The notes under the pieces were generated by a model, which saw only the letters and a program-made list of their open reading frames with translations, was not told the origin of the DNA and did not search any database. Of a DNA stretch of 55,899 nt, positions 31,501 through 44,054 are shown one piece after another. The stretch's first letter is position 1, and each line of letters opens with the position of its first letter. Source of the DNA: Spirogloea muscicola (Eukaryota > Streptophyta > Zygnematophyceae > Spirogloeales > Spirogloeaceae); the NCBI GenBank assembly GCA_009602725.1, contig WELB01000041.1, positions 154,668 to 210,566 on the forward strand, given 5' to 3'. The translations under genes and the position numbers were made by a program.

Positions 31501-34500
31501 GGCTTGCTTGTCTGATTGAGGAGTAAGCCTACCGGACGATCCCAGGAGCACGTGGCGAAGCTGTCAGAAGAGCTCGTCAAGGCTGCAGATGCTCAGGAGA
31601 AAGTTGTCGAGCTCGGGAATGCTGTCCTGCAGCTGGAGGAGAAGCTGAAGCAGGTGGCAACTTTGAGGCAAGTGGAGGAGGTGCAGCATGCGGATGAGGT
31701 GGCCTTGCTGAGGTTGGATGTTTCTGAGCTAGCTGGAAGGCTGCAAGCTTCCGATGCTATGATTGTAAGTCAGGAGGAAGACCTGAAGCAGGAGCGGTCT
31801 GCTGGAAGTACTCCTGAGCAGCAGGTCCAGGACATGAAGGTACAAGATTCAGTAACTTCTCCCAGCGATTGCTGCTCAGTGAGGCTCTTATTGAGGCTTC
31901 ATCTAGCATCAGTGACCTGTCTTTGTGCAGTCTTAGTAGTGCTCTGAAGCTCTATATTGATCGACGCAGTCTGGCAGCGGATCTAAGGCCACCAGTAGAC
32001 CAACTTGGCCTCTGTACAGGCTACACTGGAGGGAGTCCGCAGAGATGCCATTGAGGAGCAGAGTGCACTTCAAAAGCAACTTAAGGATGCCCAACTCTAC
32101 GATACTCATGTTGCCATGGCGTTGGAGCAGTCCAAGCTTGAGAGAGATGGGACAAAGTTTGAGCTGGAGAACAGCAACAGAAATTTCCAGGATGCCAGGG
32201 TTGCATCAAGCGACTCAGAGCGAGGACTACGAACTGAGATAGCAATTCTACGGCAAATGCTGCAAGCAGCAGAAGTGACGGTTTTGGAGGCTAAGAAGGA
32301 GGCTCAGCATTGTGAGGCTGCCTTGAGAGAGCTTCAGTGCTCGAGATCGGAAGCTCAGAATATAATAGCACTGAAGTCGAGCGCACTGGAGCGAGCTGAA
32401 GACAGACACAGGGAGATGGAGGAAGTTGCCGCAAGACAGGAACTGAAGCTCCATAAGTTGCAGGAGGAGCTAAACGAGCATGCTCACACGGGGGATGAAC
32501 AGTACTGTGAACAGCAAGATACTACGGCTGCAGTGAGTTGCACCTTGCGTCAAAGCCGTCCATCTGTACTCCATGTATGCAGTCTGGTAGAGGACACTAT
32601 GCTAGGTGATTTTTGGCAAAGTCGTTTGATTGACTTTGATGGGTTTCTGCCACATGCTCGCCCTGGTGCAGGGCACTGGTGTTGAGCTCAAGAGTCCAAC
32701 AAGGTCAGATGACCTCGTCGCAAGATGTCAGGATCTAGAGGCTCTTGTCAAGGACCTTCAGCAGCAGCTTCTTGTGGAGAAGCAGCACCGCAAGGGGAGC
32801 GTGGCCCACTCAGGAGAGAAGATCGTCACAGAAGACAGAGGGGAACTCCAGCCGTCGAATCAGCAGGTACTGGACCAGGAGGCCAGCCTTGAGGCCCCGC
32901 AAGCCCAGTTGCAGAAACGTAGTTGCTCGGTGAGGGCTTGTGGCGCTGTGCAGTACGGTTGCTTGTTCTGCAATTGTCGACTTACGAGCTACTCGACTGC
33001 TGGATCTGAGTAAGCCCTGACTTATGTATAAGCACCTGCACAGGTGGAAGGTGGCCGATCGTTGGCAAGATATGCGCCAGAGGAACTTCGTCAGTCTGCG
33101 ACTGATGGGCCCCTTCAGCTCATACCCAGTCCAGCGTCGAAGCACCTGAGCTCCCAAGGTAGGGAACCATATGAGGCGAGGATAGCCGTGCTCGAAGCGC
33201 AGGTGCGCGACCTGGGGGACCGCCTGCAAGCGGCACTGGAGGAGGAGTCCCACCTGCAAGAGGGCATTGACATCATGCAGGGCATCATGGTCGTCAAGAG
33301 CGACCTGGTCAAGAAGGCCGAGCAGGAGCTGGCGCGCGTGAAGCGGTCTCTGAGCGAGGGGGACCATGCCCGGAGCCTGGACATCATCGCGCAGCTGGAA
33401 GAGCTGGAGGCCGCCGTGTGGGCCAAGGACGCGGAGGTGCGGCAGCTGCGGGCCAGCAAGGCGGAGCTGCGTGAGGAGCTCCTGAAGAAGGAGCTGGAGC
33501 TGAAGGCCCAGGCTGATGGCTCCGGCCTGCTCCATGAGAGGCCCAGCTCTGCGCAGCTCTTGACCGAAGCGGAGCTGCGGTTGCCGTCAAGGCAGCAGCG
33601 TGGAGCCCACAAAGGATTGCGCGTGCAGGTTCGTCAATCTGCTGCAGGCGAAGATGGGCTGGCTCCGAGCAATGTGGAGCAAGACTGCGATGGCCAGGGG
33701 CCAGAGCATCCACAGAGGGAGTTGGGTGCCCTGACCCAGGCGCTGCAAGCACGACAACTCGACATGCAGGTGCGTCACTTCTTTCGGCAGCAGGAACCAG
33801 CACCTATGCTTACCTTTGCAAAAGAAGGACATCATTGCTGTGCGAGCAAGTATACTGGACTTCATCAACAGGGCCACTACTACATGCACGCAGCCACAAT
33901 TCAGTAGAGGACTTGCGAACGGCCTGTAGTTCATTGTCATTCTTGACATTGCTCGATCAGCAACTGCTCATGGCAGGTACTTCAAGGGAAGCTGGCCCAA
34001 GCGAGTGGGGATTTGGCTGCAGAACGAAGGGCGCTGGCGCAGATGCAGGCAGAGAGGGCAGAGAGCATGAGCCGGGAGGAGGAATTGGTCTGGAGGGCAA
34101 GGGCCCTGCAGGAGGAAAACGCGGCACTCCGCATGGCCACGCATAACAGGGACGAGGTCCGTTGCTTGGGCTCTTTGGCATGGACGAGTGCAGACGGCAT
34201 GCTGGGCAGAGCAACCAATTGGCCTTCTGCTGACCGCTCTGGTTTACTTTATTGGATTCTGCATTCACACCACCTCTTGATACAAAATTCCGCAGGAGAG
34301 TACGAGGCTCCAGGAGCAAGGCCAGGTGCTGAAGCAGCAGGTGATGCTGAAAGGCGGCGTGCCTATGGAAGGAGCGCCATCTGCAGCTGTTGCTGGGGTG
34401 GAAAGGCGCCAGGATGAAAGGCAGCAACACGAGCTCAATCACTACATTGACATGTGCCGGTCGCTTCTTCGGTAAGCCCAACTCCTGCACTGTCAGTGGC

Positions 34501-34891
34501 TGCTGAGCAGTAGGTGCACACAACATACAGTCGTGCCGTTTTAGTCAAAAATGTAGTCTGCACCTTGGAGCAGAGGCGAGTGTTGGAGACTAACATGGGC
34601 TTCTTGGTAAACCCTGAACACAGCATAAATAAGACGCTTCAGAAGAGGGTCGAAAAGCAGCAAGCACAAATCCAAAACCTGCAGCCAACGGAACTCTCTT
34701 CGTGGGGCCCCACGTCGCTGCTGTCATCCAAGCAGAGCAGCCCGGACATCCTGAGTGGCCCTGCCAAGGAAAACCGCAGCTGCAATATGCCACCCGGTCC
34801 TTGGCCCGATGCTGACTTGCGTGGCCAAAAGAACAGCAGCACCAGTGAGATTGTGAGGCACAAGAGCACCCAGAGGAAGCCACGCTACTGA
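28568..34891 (+). CDS. Large coiled-coil protein of unknown function (1503 aa)
   Basis: Twelve exons: 28568-29287, 29415-29723, 29907-30251, 30546-30932, 31062-31349, 31546-31839, 32020-32532, 32672-32929, 33044-33769, 33977-34156, 34296-34471 and 34576-34891. They total 4,512 nt, open throughout. The protein is almost entirely heptad-rich alpha-helical coiled coil (Glu, Gln, Leu, Ala, Lys). A polar tail with Ser/Pro ends STSEIVRHKSTQRKPRY. No signal peptide, TM helix or enzyme motif is visible. Ten of the eleven introns are phase 0. Exons 2, 3 and 5 end in related blocks (VSSLEMDLAGTVNELHAAQE then RMRQLQ; NWAAGLQEQLQKAL then NRLSQLQ; VSSLEATLRTLLEDLHTSEN then NVLHLQ), suggesting growth by exon duplication. 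It could be a golgin, centrosomal/basal-body or nuclear-envelope scaffold; I cannot choose. One N lies in exon 1 at 28720. Confidence 0.8.
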
Positions 34892-35483
34892 CTGCAGTTG
34901 GCTGTCCAACTAGGGCTGAGTTACCTGGACATACAGGACATGAAGTCCTGTATCAGACCTAAGGCAGATGCTGTTGTCTTCAAGATGCAGCAATGCCTGC
35001 ATGATCTTGACTCCACGTTGTCCGTTGCTGGGACAATGCAAAATTGGCATGAAGAATGAGGGCTTAGATTTCCCTATTCTTCAATGTGCGTTCATCTTTT
35101 CATTCACTGCAGCCACCAAGCAGTGGCCTGACTGTTGATCAAATTCGATGCAATGTCGAAGTCAGCTGACAATGACTAAATAATGCTGCACTCACCAACA
35201 CTCAAACTATGTGTTACACAGCTCATCTGAGCACATCCACCAAGCAATACCAGTCTGCTCTTGCACAGCCACTTGGACTGTGAATGACGCTCTTATATAA
35301 TACAGCACTCTTGCACTCTAGGCACAAAGTGACAGGACAGCTGGTGATGAAGGACACTGCTGCTGGACCAATAAGCAGGGATTGGAATTGAATTTAAGAA
35401 TGGACTGCGCCGTACAAGGGCGGCGAGGAGGTTACATTGCAGCAACGCTTGCCCATAAGCTGACTGAAAGGAAGTTGAGGCCC
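34892..35483. other. Convergent 3' intergenic region
   Basis: 590 bp between the coiled-coil gene (+) and ispF (-), both ending here. No gene recognised. Confidence 0.5.
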
Positions 35484-36454
35484 TCATTTCCTCATGAGCA
35501 GCACAACAGTGTGGCATGCAATGCTCCGGTTTTCGCCAAGACTGTCCACCTTCTCGTGGGTTTTGGCCTTGATATTCATGACTGCGGGGCTGACGCCGAG
35601 CAGGTCACACATGATGGCCTTGATTGCGTCCTTGTGGGGGCTCAGCTTCGGCCGCTGCAGGATGATGGTAGCGTCCAAGTTGCCAATCATGTAGCCCGCT
35701 TCCTCCACCCTCCGTACCTGCCGCAAGGTCGTTTGCGGTCAATTGCCATTTACTGTCAGTCTCATTCTGAGGGTGACCCACATTATGGGGCCACAAGAAT
35801 AGCGAGCAAAGCAAACCCAATTGGCACAGAAGTGGCCAACTCATGAGATGCAATCGACTGCAAAAGCAAAGCAGCATAAAGGTGTTGCAGCGTACGGACC
35901 GTCTCCCGCATGAACACCGAAGAGGCGCAGCCCTTCCACCGGGGGTCGGTGTCGGGAAAGAGCTGGCCGATGTCGGGGAGGCCCAGCGCGCCCAAGATGG
36001 CGTCCACCACGCAGTGCATGAGCACGTCGCCTGCCTCGGCCAGCGCCGCGCCCATGCCGAGAGCCGGGCGAACGGTCTCAGCGACGGGGCGGACCATCAC
36101 AAGGTGCTCCTCGGACCACGGTCAACCATGGTGGCCTAGTAGCGAGGCGCCGTCGGAGTCACCGTCGGAGTGGGCCTCGCAGCCGCGGTCATGGGCGATG
36201 TTGACGCCGCCGATGATGAGCGGCAGGCCGGGCTCCAGGCGGTGCAGGTCGAAGCCGTGGCCGACGCGGAAGGGCAGCACCGGTGTGTCCAGCGCGGCCG
36301 CCGGCGAAGCCGCCGCCGTCGCCGAGCTCTCCTCGCGCACGGCCACGCCCTGGCAGCGCACGACGGCGGCCGCCCTCCGGCGGCGGCCGCCGGCGAGCGG
36401 ACTCGCAGCGCCAGAGCTGCGCCAAGCGTGGCATGGCCACGGCGCTGGCCTCAA
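35484..36454 (-). CDS. ispF: 2-C-methyl-D-erythritol 2,4-cyclodiphosphate synthase
   Basis: Plastid MEP-pathway enzyme that cyclises CDP-methylerythritol 2-phosphate to MEcPP with release of CMP. Three exons: 36454-36163, 36030-35900 and 35717-35484, totalling 657 nt (218 aa), phases consistent. An N-terminal extension of about 60 Ala/Arg/Ser-rich residues is a likely transit peptide. Visible family features are [13 protein letters not shown] (metal-binding D-x-H), [20 protein letters not shown] (metal-binding His), [11 protein letters not shown], and the C-terminal INIKA-type stretch [19 protein letters not shown] followed by IACH. Length fits a bacterial-size enzyme plus transit peptide. 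Its start lies 469 bp from the LSM4 start on the opposite strand. Confidence 0.93.
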
Positions 36455-36922
36455 CCGCTAGCCCCGCCGCAGAGCCCGAGTGCACGCTGCAGCTGTTTGG
36501 CACGCCGACGGCGGCGGCTCGGCGAGCAGCGGCGCGACGCCGTCGGCGGCGGCGGCNNNNNNNNNNNNNNNNNNNNNNNNNNNNNNNNNNNNNNNNNNNN
36601 NNNNNNNNNNNNNNNNNNNNNNNNNNNNNNNNNNNNNNNNNNNNNNNNNNNNNNNNNNNNNNNNNNNNNNNNNNNNNNNNNNNNNNNNNNNNNNNNNNNN
36701 NNNNNNNNNNNNNNNNNNNNNNNNNNNNNNNNNNNNNNNNNNNNNNNNNNNNNNNNNNNNNNNNNNNNNNNNNNNNNNNNNNNNNNNNNNNNNNNNNNNN
36801 NNNNNNNNNNNNNNNNNNNNGCCGCTGGCAGCCCGCCCCGGCGGTCGCAGCCGCCCCGGAGCCCGCAAAAGCTCAGCCGCCTGACCGCCGGCGCGAGCGC
36901 CGCGGCGGCGGCGGCGGCGGCG
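36455..36922. promoter_or_regulatory. Shared ispF/LSM4 upstream region with 264-N gap
   Basis: Divergent intergenic region. 36557-36820 is unresolved (N), flanked by GCC/GGC-rich sequence. Open frames across it depend on the Ns and are not supported. It probably contains promoters for both genes. Confidence 0.6.
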
Positions 36923-38427
36923 ATGCAGTTGCCGCTGTCGCTCCTCAAGACGGCGCAGGGCCACCCCATGGTACGCCCGCCGGGGCCGCACCCTTTGCAC
37001 TGCCCGCCCACACCGTTTCAGTGGGCGTAATAGTACTTAGGCCATGCCGCCCGTCTACTCCGGCCCTCCTCCTTCGTCTCGCTCTTAGTCAGGCTGGCTG
37101 CTCCAGAATATTTCAAGCTCCCGGCCTCCCATTACAAGCCCCGCCAAAGGGAAAGCGATACCTGATGCTAGCATCTCAACTGATACCTAAGTTGGCAGAT
37201 GAATCTGCAGTCAGACGCAACGTGTCAACGAGGCCCTGGCATCGTCCAATATGACGGCTTGATGAGCGACCGGCATGCTGTTTGTGGGTGCCCTTTGATC
37301 TTGTCCGCAGCTGGTGGAGCTGAAGAACGGCGAGACGTACAATGGGCATCTCGTCAACTGCGACACGTGGATGAACATCCACCTGCGCGAGGTCATCTGC
37401 ACCTCCCGTGACGGAGACCGCTTCTGGCGCATGCCCGAGTGCTACGTCCGCGGCAACACCATCAAGTACCTCCGTGTACCTGACGAGGTGAACCGGCAGA
37501 CGTCCACAAGTGCCTCAATCACTACTGCCATGCTATAGGCTGCCCAAGCTGCAAGCCGTGTGTTTGAGTGCTGAGGTGTGGTGCTTAGGTCTTGTGAGCT
37601 TTTGACCACTTACGAAGCAGGGTTTGTATATACCCTGCATGGTCCATGCGTGCTGTTGGTCAGAACATCAAGCAAAGGCATGACAAGGAGAGCAGACTCT
37701 GAGTAACACAAATTTCTCCACGTTTTCCAGCAGTATTTTACCTCAGCTGAGCTCCATACTTCACTTGTTCTGTGCAGGTCATTGACAAGGTGCAGGAGGA
37801 AACCGTCAAGCGCTCTGGTACTGATCCAGCAGTTCGACGAGGATGCATTTCTGCTGTGCCAGCCTGCCAGCTTAGCAGTACATTCCCTTTGCTGCTTAGC
37901 TTCAATACTGAGCTGCAAAATCTTTCCTGATGAGATATAAGCCAGGTGAGAAGCCTCTTGCACTGCATGTCGCCGTCATATTTTTAGAAAGATCATCATT
38001 GTCCTGCGCAGATCGCAAGCCCCAGGGGTATGCGTCTGGCAGAGGCCGTGGCCGGGGGGGAGGGCGTGGGGAAGACGGCAGTGGAGAGGGCGGTAGAGGC
38101 CGTGGCGGATGGGGAGGCAGAGGGCGAGGGAGTGCCGAGGCCCACTATCAGGAGGACGGAATGCAAGGCCGCGGGAGTGGCAGGGGGGGGCGAGGACGAG
38201 GAGGCTCTGGGGAGGGTGGACGAGGTACTCTAGCACCACTGTCTGCACTGATATATGTATCTCGCACTGAATTGTTAGCTGACAACTCATCTACTTGTTA
38301 GGCAAGACAATGGTCCCATCTGTGGCACCCTTGCAACCATTGAGAACAAGTGTGTCCTCAATATTTACACGACATTCCTTTGGCACATCTTGTAACAGGA
38401 GGTGGACGAGGCAGGGGACATCACTGA
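36923..38427 (+). CDS. LSM4: U6 snRNA-associated Sm-like protein LSM4
   Basis: Subunit of the LSM1-7 (mRNA decapping) and LSM2-8 (U6 snRNA) rings. Five exons: 36923-36970, 37311-37487, 37778-37817, 38012-38224 and 38399-38427, totalling 507 nt (168 aa), all phases consistent. It starts [16 protein letters not shown]. Sm1 is [20 protein letters not shown] and Sm2 is [19 protein letters not shown]. The C-terminal tail is RG-rich ([16 protein letters not shown]) and ends GGGRGRGHH, typical of LSM4 and often arginine-methylated. The last exon is only 29 nt and is easily missed; without it the frame runs on into intron sequence. Confidence 0.95.
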
Positions 38428-40792
38428 CACCAAGCGGGTGGCCACAGTGCTAGTTGCCTCAAGCATAGGCCAGTGCTTGCGATTGACACTCTGGTATTGC
38501 TGGTGTTACAGCCTGTCAAGTTCACTGCAGCAGGTTGCGGCAGTAAAATGCACACAACATGTGTTGTGAGGCTGACCTTCCAGTGACTGTGCTATTGCCA
38601 GGGACATCCTTGTAAGATGTCCAATGTGCAGAGGCTTACAGGCGCCTGCCACTGCTCGTGGCCATGTTTGTTACAACTGGATGGTATTGGCACCTTAGCT
38701 ACCGATCTATGAGCACATCTTACTTCATGATGCATTCCTCCTCTTGTAAGTACTGTAAATACTGAGTGGTTGGTACGTGCATTGTGGTATGGTTGGTACA
38801 GTATGTGGTGGTAGGTGCGTGCTCAGTTGCTACAGGAACTCCCACAGTTGGTAAAGGAAGACATCCCCGTATCAAGGGGGCCCGGTAGCTATGGATGTCT
38901 GAGACCTGTCCAACAGCCACTAGGGCACCCGCCTGTTCAATGGTATCACAGAAAAAGCAAGCACTGGTAGACCCGGACAAGCTCTACAACCCCAGGCCCA
39001 TTTAGCCACAGGCATACGTGGACCTGGGAATGTATGCGGCGGCATGCCTAGCCTCCCCAAGGTGGGCCTGCCATTGCAGAGCTTGCCGGGCACCTCGAGG
39101 CAGCATGCATGACCGTCCTCACCTGATGTGTGCTGCCATTGCAGCATGGCCTTCTTTTGTAAGCTGGCCAACACAAGGCCACAGACCAGTCCGGCTCGAG
39201 CAACCACAAACCTTGGTGTGCACAGTGGGCTGTCTGCACCTTCACCACCGGTGCACTGGGAGTCTGAGTGCAGCAAAAGACAATGGTAGGGCCAATTGTG
39301 TCGCAGCGCTGGCTGCAGAGCCATAAGTAGGCGCGTCTTGGGGCGCTGCAGCCAGGTGGAAAAGAGTGAGTGAGAGGCAATGGCGTGGGGGCAACATTTG
39401 CCATTGAATGCTTCTCATCCTGGCTGAGCAGAGTAGAGAATCCTGTAGCTCCACTAACTGCGGGTCCTCCTGCACTCACATATACCAAGTCGCTCTAGCA
39501 ACCCAAGCCATATGCCAATCTTGCCTGGGGCGACACATTGAGGCATTTGATTGCCAACAAGCGCCACCAGGATATGCTGCTGGTGGCTGACAGATCTGAA
39601 ATACTTGCTGCCCTGCATCTATAAGAATGTGTCAATATTGGGTCAAGCGTACACACAGGACCAGTGTAATTTGGCGCATCTTCTTGCTTCTGTAGCAGAC
39701 TTTCTGGTCTGAGTGTGTATGTCGCATCGCAGTCTGTTGATGTTATGCTGGCTTGGCTGTCCCAACAGCAAATCCACCTCGGCACCTGTAGCTGGCAGCA
39801 ATCTGACGCCGTTCCCGAAGCTAGGACTGTTGCAGGCGTGCAGCAGCCTGCAGTAGCAATCGAGGCCACCAGTGCTGTCCCAATGCTGCCACTGCTGCCA
39901 TGAGAACGAGGGAGACAGCAGCCATTGCTGAATGCATTGCGAGCACTGCCGGCAGTTCATAGGAGGCTATTAGCATAGGAGGCCCTCACTGCAGGTGTCA
40001 CAAACAAGCTCATGGGCTGTGGCTCTGTGGCCTTTCCTCTGTTTGGGTGAGAGAAAACTCTTCCAAGTAGGGGGCGATGGCTGTGAAATTGCCAGTACCT
40101 CAGTAGGGCATTCATGTTTGAGATGAGTCGTGCAATGAAGAGTCTGCCAAGCTGCTTGTTGCAAAGGGTGAACCAATGACAACATTCCAAAATACAGCGA
40201 ATTCCACGTCCAAAGGGATGTGCAGTCATTCGAAATGCAAGACGTCCATGACTTGCCTTGTGAAATCAACATTGACGTTGCAGACGATGCTACTTCGTAA
40301 TCCCAATATCATCATTTTGTTCAGCGCTGGCACATTCACATGCATGAGTCCCTGTTCAGACCTTGATCCATCTACACAACACTTATTAAGTCGTGGTGCA
40401 CAACTGACTGAAGCTCCACTTGTCCGCCTGATGTCGATGTTCAAACATCGACTTGTAGTGTGTAGGCAGTAGCACTCTTGGTTGCTGCCAACCGTGCAGT
40501 ATGGATCAACTCCACATACAACGACAGCCTCCACGCTTGCTTAGTCCGAATTTGCAAAGACCAATCTCTCAACCAGTGCCTTGCATTCTAGGCTGGAGCC
40601 AAGAGGTGTAACCCAGAATGCGAGAAGGCGAGAAGGCGAGAAGGCTGAACAATCAGAAACCATACATTGCAAGATTGTCTGTGCAAGATTTGCTTACCGG
40701 AAGGGTATATTTCTACAGAAGACTGCAAGGCAAAGATTATGCCTCTCCTTGACTCTATTGCTCTCTACATGCTCTACCTCTGCTAAATCGGT
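38428..40792. other. 2.4-kb region without recognised gene
   Basis: Convergent 3' side of LSM4 (+) and secY (-). Open frames up to 146 aa exist, but none shows a known motif, biased composition or splice-consistent partner. The only repeat noted is three GCGAGAAG units at about 40620-40643. UTRs or unknown non-coding sequence are possible. Confidence 0.4.
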
Positions 40793-43700
40793 CTAAAAGA
40801 TGTCTTTATTCACATCGTACATTTCAATAGTTCTGTACTTCTGAGACACAAGCTCAGCTTGGACCTTACGCGCAGTGTCCGAGGCACAGCCGACAAGAAT
40901 GAGGATTGAGGTCCCGGCAAAGCCCCTGAAGGCTGTCAGGTGGGTGAAAGCCTCAACAGCGGCAGGGGCTGCTGCCATCACTCCCAGGAACGCTGATCCC
41001 AGCACTGATATCTTGGCAAGGACCTACGTGATGAAAGGTCCACTAGTAATTGTCAGAGGATGTGCAAAGTGGCCTACCAGGCATTGGCAGGCATGTCCAC
41101 CTAATTAATACCAGGGACCACAAGTCCCATTGTGGAGCCCAAGTAACTATTACTGGCAGGAGAGGAAAGACCAGTTTGTGCTTGGCTTGCTTACATTCGT
41201 GATGAAGGTCGCAGTTGCTTTTCCAGGCCTGACAGCCGGAATTGATGCCCCCTGGCGCTTAAGCTGCTCGCTTACATCAGAAGGATCTAGCTGGAGGAAA
41301 GTGTAGAAATAGTTGAAGAATGCAATCAGCAGCACATTTGTGGGAAGGTACAGCAGCCCTGCACCACTGACAGAAAAAGTCAGCCATTTTGTGCTGGAAG
41401 CTGGTATCAGGATGCAAGATATGTAGCAGTAGCAGACCAAAGTCGTAACAGCTGGCAAAATGGCGACTGACTGGTGCTGCACTGCAGCAAGTCACATTCA
41501 ATTTCAATCCCAGAATGCTCAGTGTCAAAGAGGGGCCAGTGGGGTGCACCGCCAGGGTAGAGGGCGACAGCAGCGCTCTTGAGGAAGCCAGCGCCTGTGA
41601 ACCTAGCTAAGGACACGGGTGCAGCGAGCAGAGAGGTAGAGAAAATTATAGGCATGACGCCAGTGGAATTGACCTGCAAGCACAAGCTCCACCGTAAAGA
41701 TGAAACACCTCGATAAACTGCCCCTACTATATCATGGATGGAACAAGCAGTGCATCATTGTTGGAGAACAGGCAATAAAACCTAGCCTAAAGTCAAGATG
41801 GTGCAAGATGGTGTCTTTAAATGATGGCTGGCTAAAGGACGAGAGGGCTGTTTGCTGTACAGAAGCTAGTGTAGGTAACTGCTGCTTGACCAGGAAGACT
41901 GCTGCTTGACCAGGAAGACTGGGCCAAACCTTAAATGGCAAGTAAGCTGCACGAGTTACCCCACGCGATGTGAAGCGCTGCGCATAATTGATAGGAATCT
42001 TCCGCTCAGCTTCCTGTGTGCCGTGTGAAACAAGTCTCCTGTCACAAGGTCAGAGATTGCATGCGCAGACTGCACATACTCGTACATAGAAAAAACATAT
42101 TGGTGCTTAGACTCAAAATTGCCTGGACCACATCTCGCCATGCTTCAGAGAGCCTCAAATGACTGGTCAGCAGGCAAGGAGGAAAGCTTGATTGAGCAAT
42201 TATTCTTCTTTCACCTGTACGTAGACAATGCCAAAAACGAGGAGGAAGAATGACGGTAAGAGCGCAACAAGGCCGCCGTAGTTGCCAGCATCATTTGCCT
42301 GCGCAATGGTCCTTCCCACGGTGGAGGGCAGGTACGAGACGATGTTGGTGAAGATGAGGAGGGAGGTGCCATTGCCGAGCTTGAGCTCCGACAGCTGCTC
42401 GGCAATCCACAGGATGGCTACGGAGCCCAGTGTAAGCGCCGCCACCGAAGTGGCCACCCAGCTGGTGCTGAAGTCATCCACGTATGGCCGCAGGAAGAAG
42501 ACCTGCCCAACTGCCTGCCACGACCGCCAAGAGTTGGAGGCATGGTCTTATGACCCTTTTCTGAAGCTACACAAGCTCAATCCCTGAGTAGCACAGACAA
42601 ACATCTGTAAATGCTGCAGGGATGCGCGTTGACGCAAATATTCTGCTGGATTCGTCAGACTCCATAAAAGAGAAGATAGGCACATGTGCAATCTCCTCTG
42701 CAAGAACCTCCTCATTCAGCCCTGCTGCTCCACTAGACTGCAAACACTGCTCATTCTCCACTTAAGTTGAAGCGCGTACTTGTACAACAGCAAAACCAAC
42801 AGACGCAAACTGCGTATATCTCTTCAGCTTGTTGCGCCCAGCCTCCCCCTCCTTCTTTTGCAGGTCCTGAAAGCAGCAGAGCAACCTCCATGAGTGCTGT
42901 TGCCATACAATTGAGAGATCTGGCACATTGCTGAAACTACTGGAGCTCCTCCCGTAGGCGTGAGGCAAGGCCAAAATTTCCAACCTGAAGCTTTGGGAAG
43001 AGGGATGCAAAAAGCTGGAAAACAATCTGGGCGTTGATGTACGGCACGATGCCGAGTGAGAAGATGCCGACGCGGCCGATGCCGCCGCCCGAGAGCGTGT
43101 CGAGCGTGCCCAGCAGCGTGCCCTCGCCCAGGCTGCTGGAGAAGGCCTCCAGGTTGACACCGGGGAGGGGGATGTAAATACCGACGCGCGACAGCGCCAG
43201 GAGTGCGAGGATCTGGATGAACTTCTTGGGCAGGTTGCCTTGGAAGAAGTCGCCAAAGTCAATGGAGCTGTCCTCGATCGCACCTGCACCACACGGCTAG
43301 GCAGGGTGAGACGTAGGGAGCTCAGGGCACCGAGACGATGCCACAGCCAAAACCCACATGGGCCACGACGTCAGGTCTTCAGCCTAAATGACATGCACAG
43401 TCGGGATACCTACATGGTACCACAGCAAAAACCCGCATGCGCAATGAAGTTGAGGTGTTACTGCAAAGCGGGTTAATTTCTGAGTACGTTACAGTCCCAG
43501 GGGTCACAACATGGGTTACCATCATTCGGCTGAGCACTGACTGAGCCGAATACTGTAACTAAATTGGTGGAGAACAGACATGCAGCAGGGGAGACAGCAC
43601 GGCGGGCGAACTGGCGAGGGGCACCTGCGGAGCCCCGCTGGCCGCTGCTGGGGCTGGGCTGGCCGCCGGGGCCGGGGCGGCTCGGCCCCCGGCCGCCGAT

Positions 43701-43880
43701 CAGCGCCAGGACGTGTTCGGCGAGCCCAAAGCCCGCCGACGGCGCCGCGGCCGCCGGCCCGAGGCCCAGCGGGTCGAACACGGCGACGTCCTCCTCGCCA
43801 TGGCGATGGTCCTCCTCACGATGCCGAGGCCTGGAACCGCACCACGAAAGCCGCCGCCAAGAGCCTTTCCACATGAGTGG
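40793..43880 (-). CDS. SECY1: Plastid protein translocase subunit SecY
   Basis: Pore subunit of the thylakoid SEC translocon. Exons on the minus strand: about 43880-43601 (first exon, start unresolved), 43283-42985, 42866-42780, 42502-42215, 42013-41930, 41673-41550, 41358-41195 and 41023-40793 (stop). Phases agree at every resolved junction. The first exon contains VAVFDPLGLGP and RQFAR. It is followed by AIEDSSIDFGDFFQGNLPKK, GIYIPLPGVNLEAF, GGIGRVGIFSLGIVPYINAQ, QKKEGEAGRN, LKLGNGTSLLIFTNIVSYLP, EAERKIPINYAQRF, NSTGVMPIIFSTSLL, QLDPSDVSEQLKRQGASIP and LTAFRGFAGTSILILVGCAS. The order and hydrophobic segments match the ten-helix SecY fold and closely match plant SCY1. An ATG just upstream is not obvious. 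The intron near 41880 has a 20-bp direct duplication. Divergently transcribed from TDP1. Confidence 0.93.
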
Positions 43881-44054
43881 TTGGCGTCGTCGCGGCCTTC
43901 TGTAGTCTGGCACTGGATGACCATGCCGAGCGGCGGCAGAGGATGGCCGCGACGGCGGCTGCCACATGCGCGCCCTCACCTCGGCTGCGGGGGCCCCCGG
44001 CGGCCCGGGAATGCGGCCGGCGCCCAGCCGGGTGAAGCCGGTGCGGTCGCCACC

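Noticed and set aside
36283-37254. A 323-aa frame spanning the N gap upstream of LSM4
   Set aside because: Most of it is N. LSM4 begins at its conserved N-terminus at 36923, and a frame through unknown bases proves nothing.
39048-39488. 146-aa minus-strand frame between LSM4 and secY
   Set aside because: No recognisable motif, ordinary composition and several competing frames; not reported as a gene.
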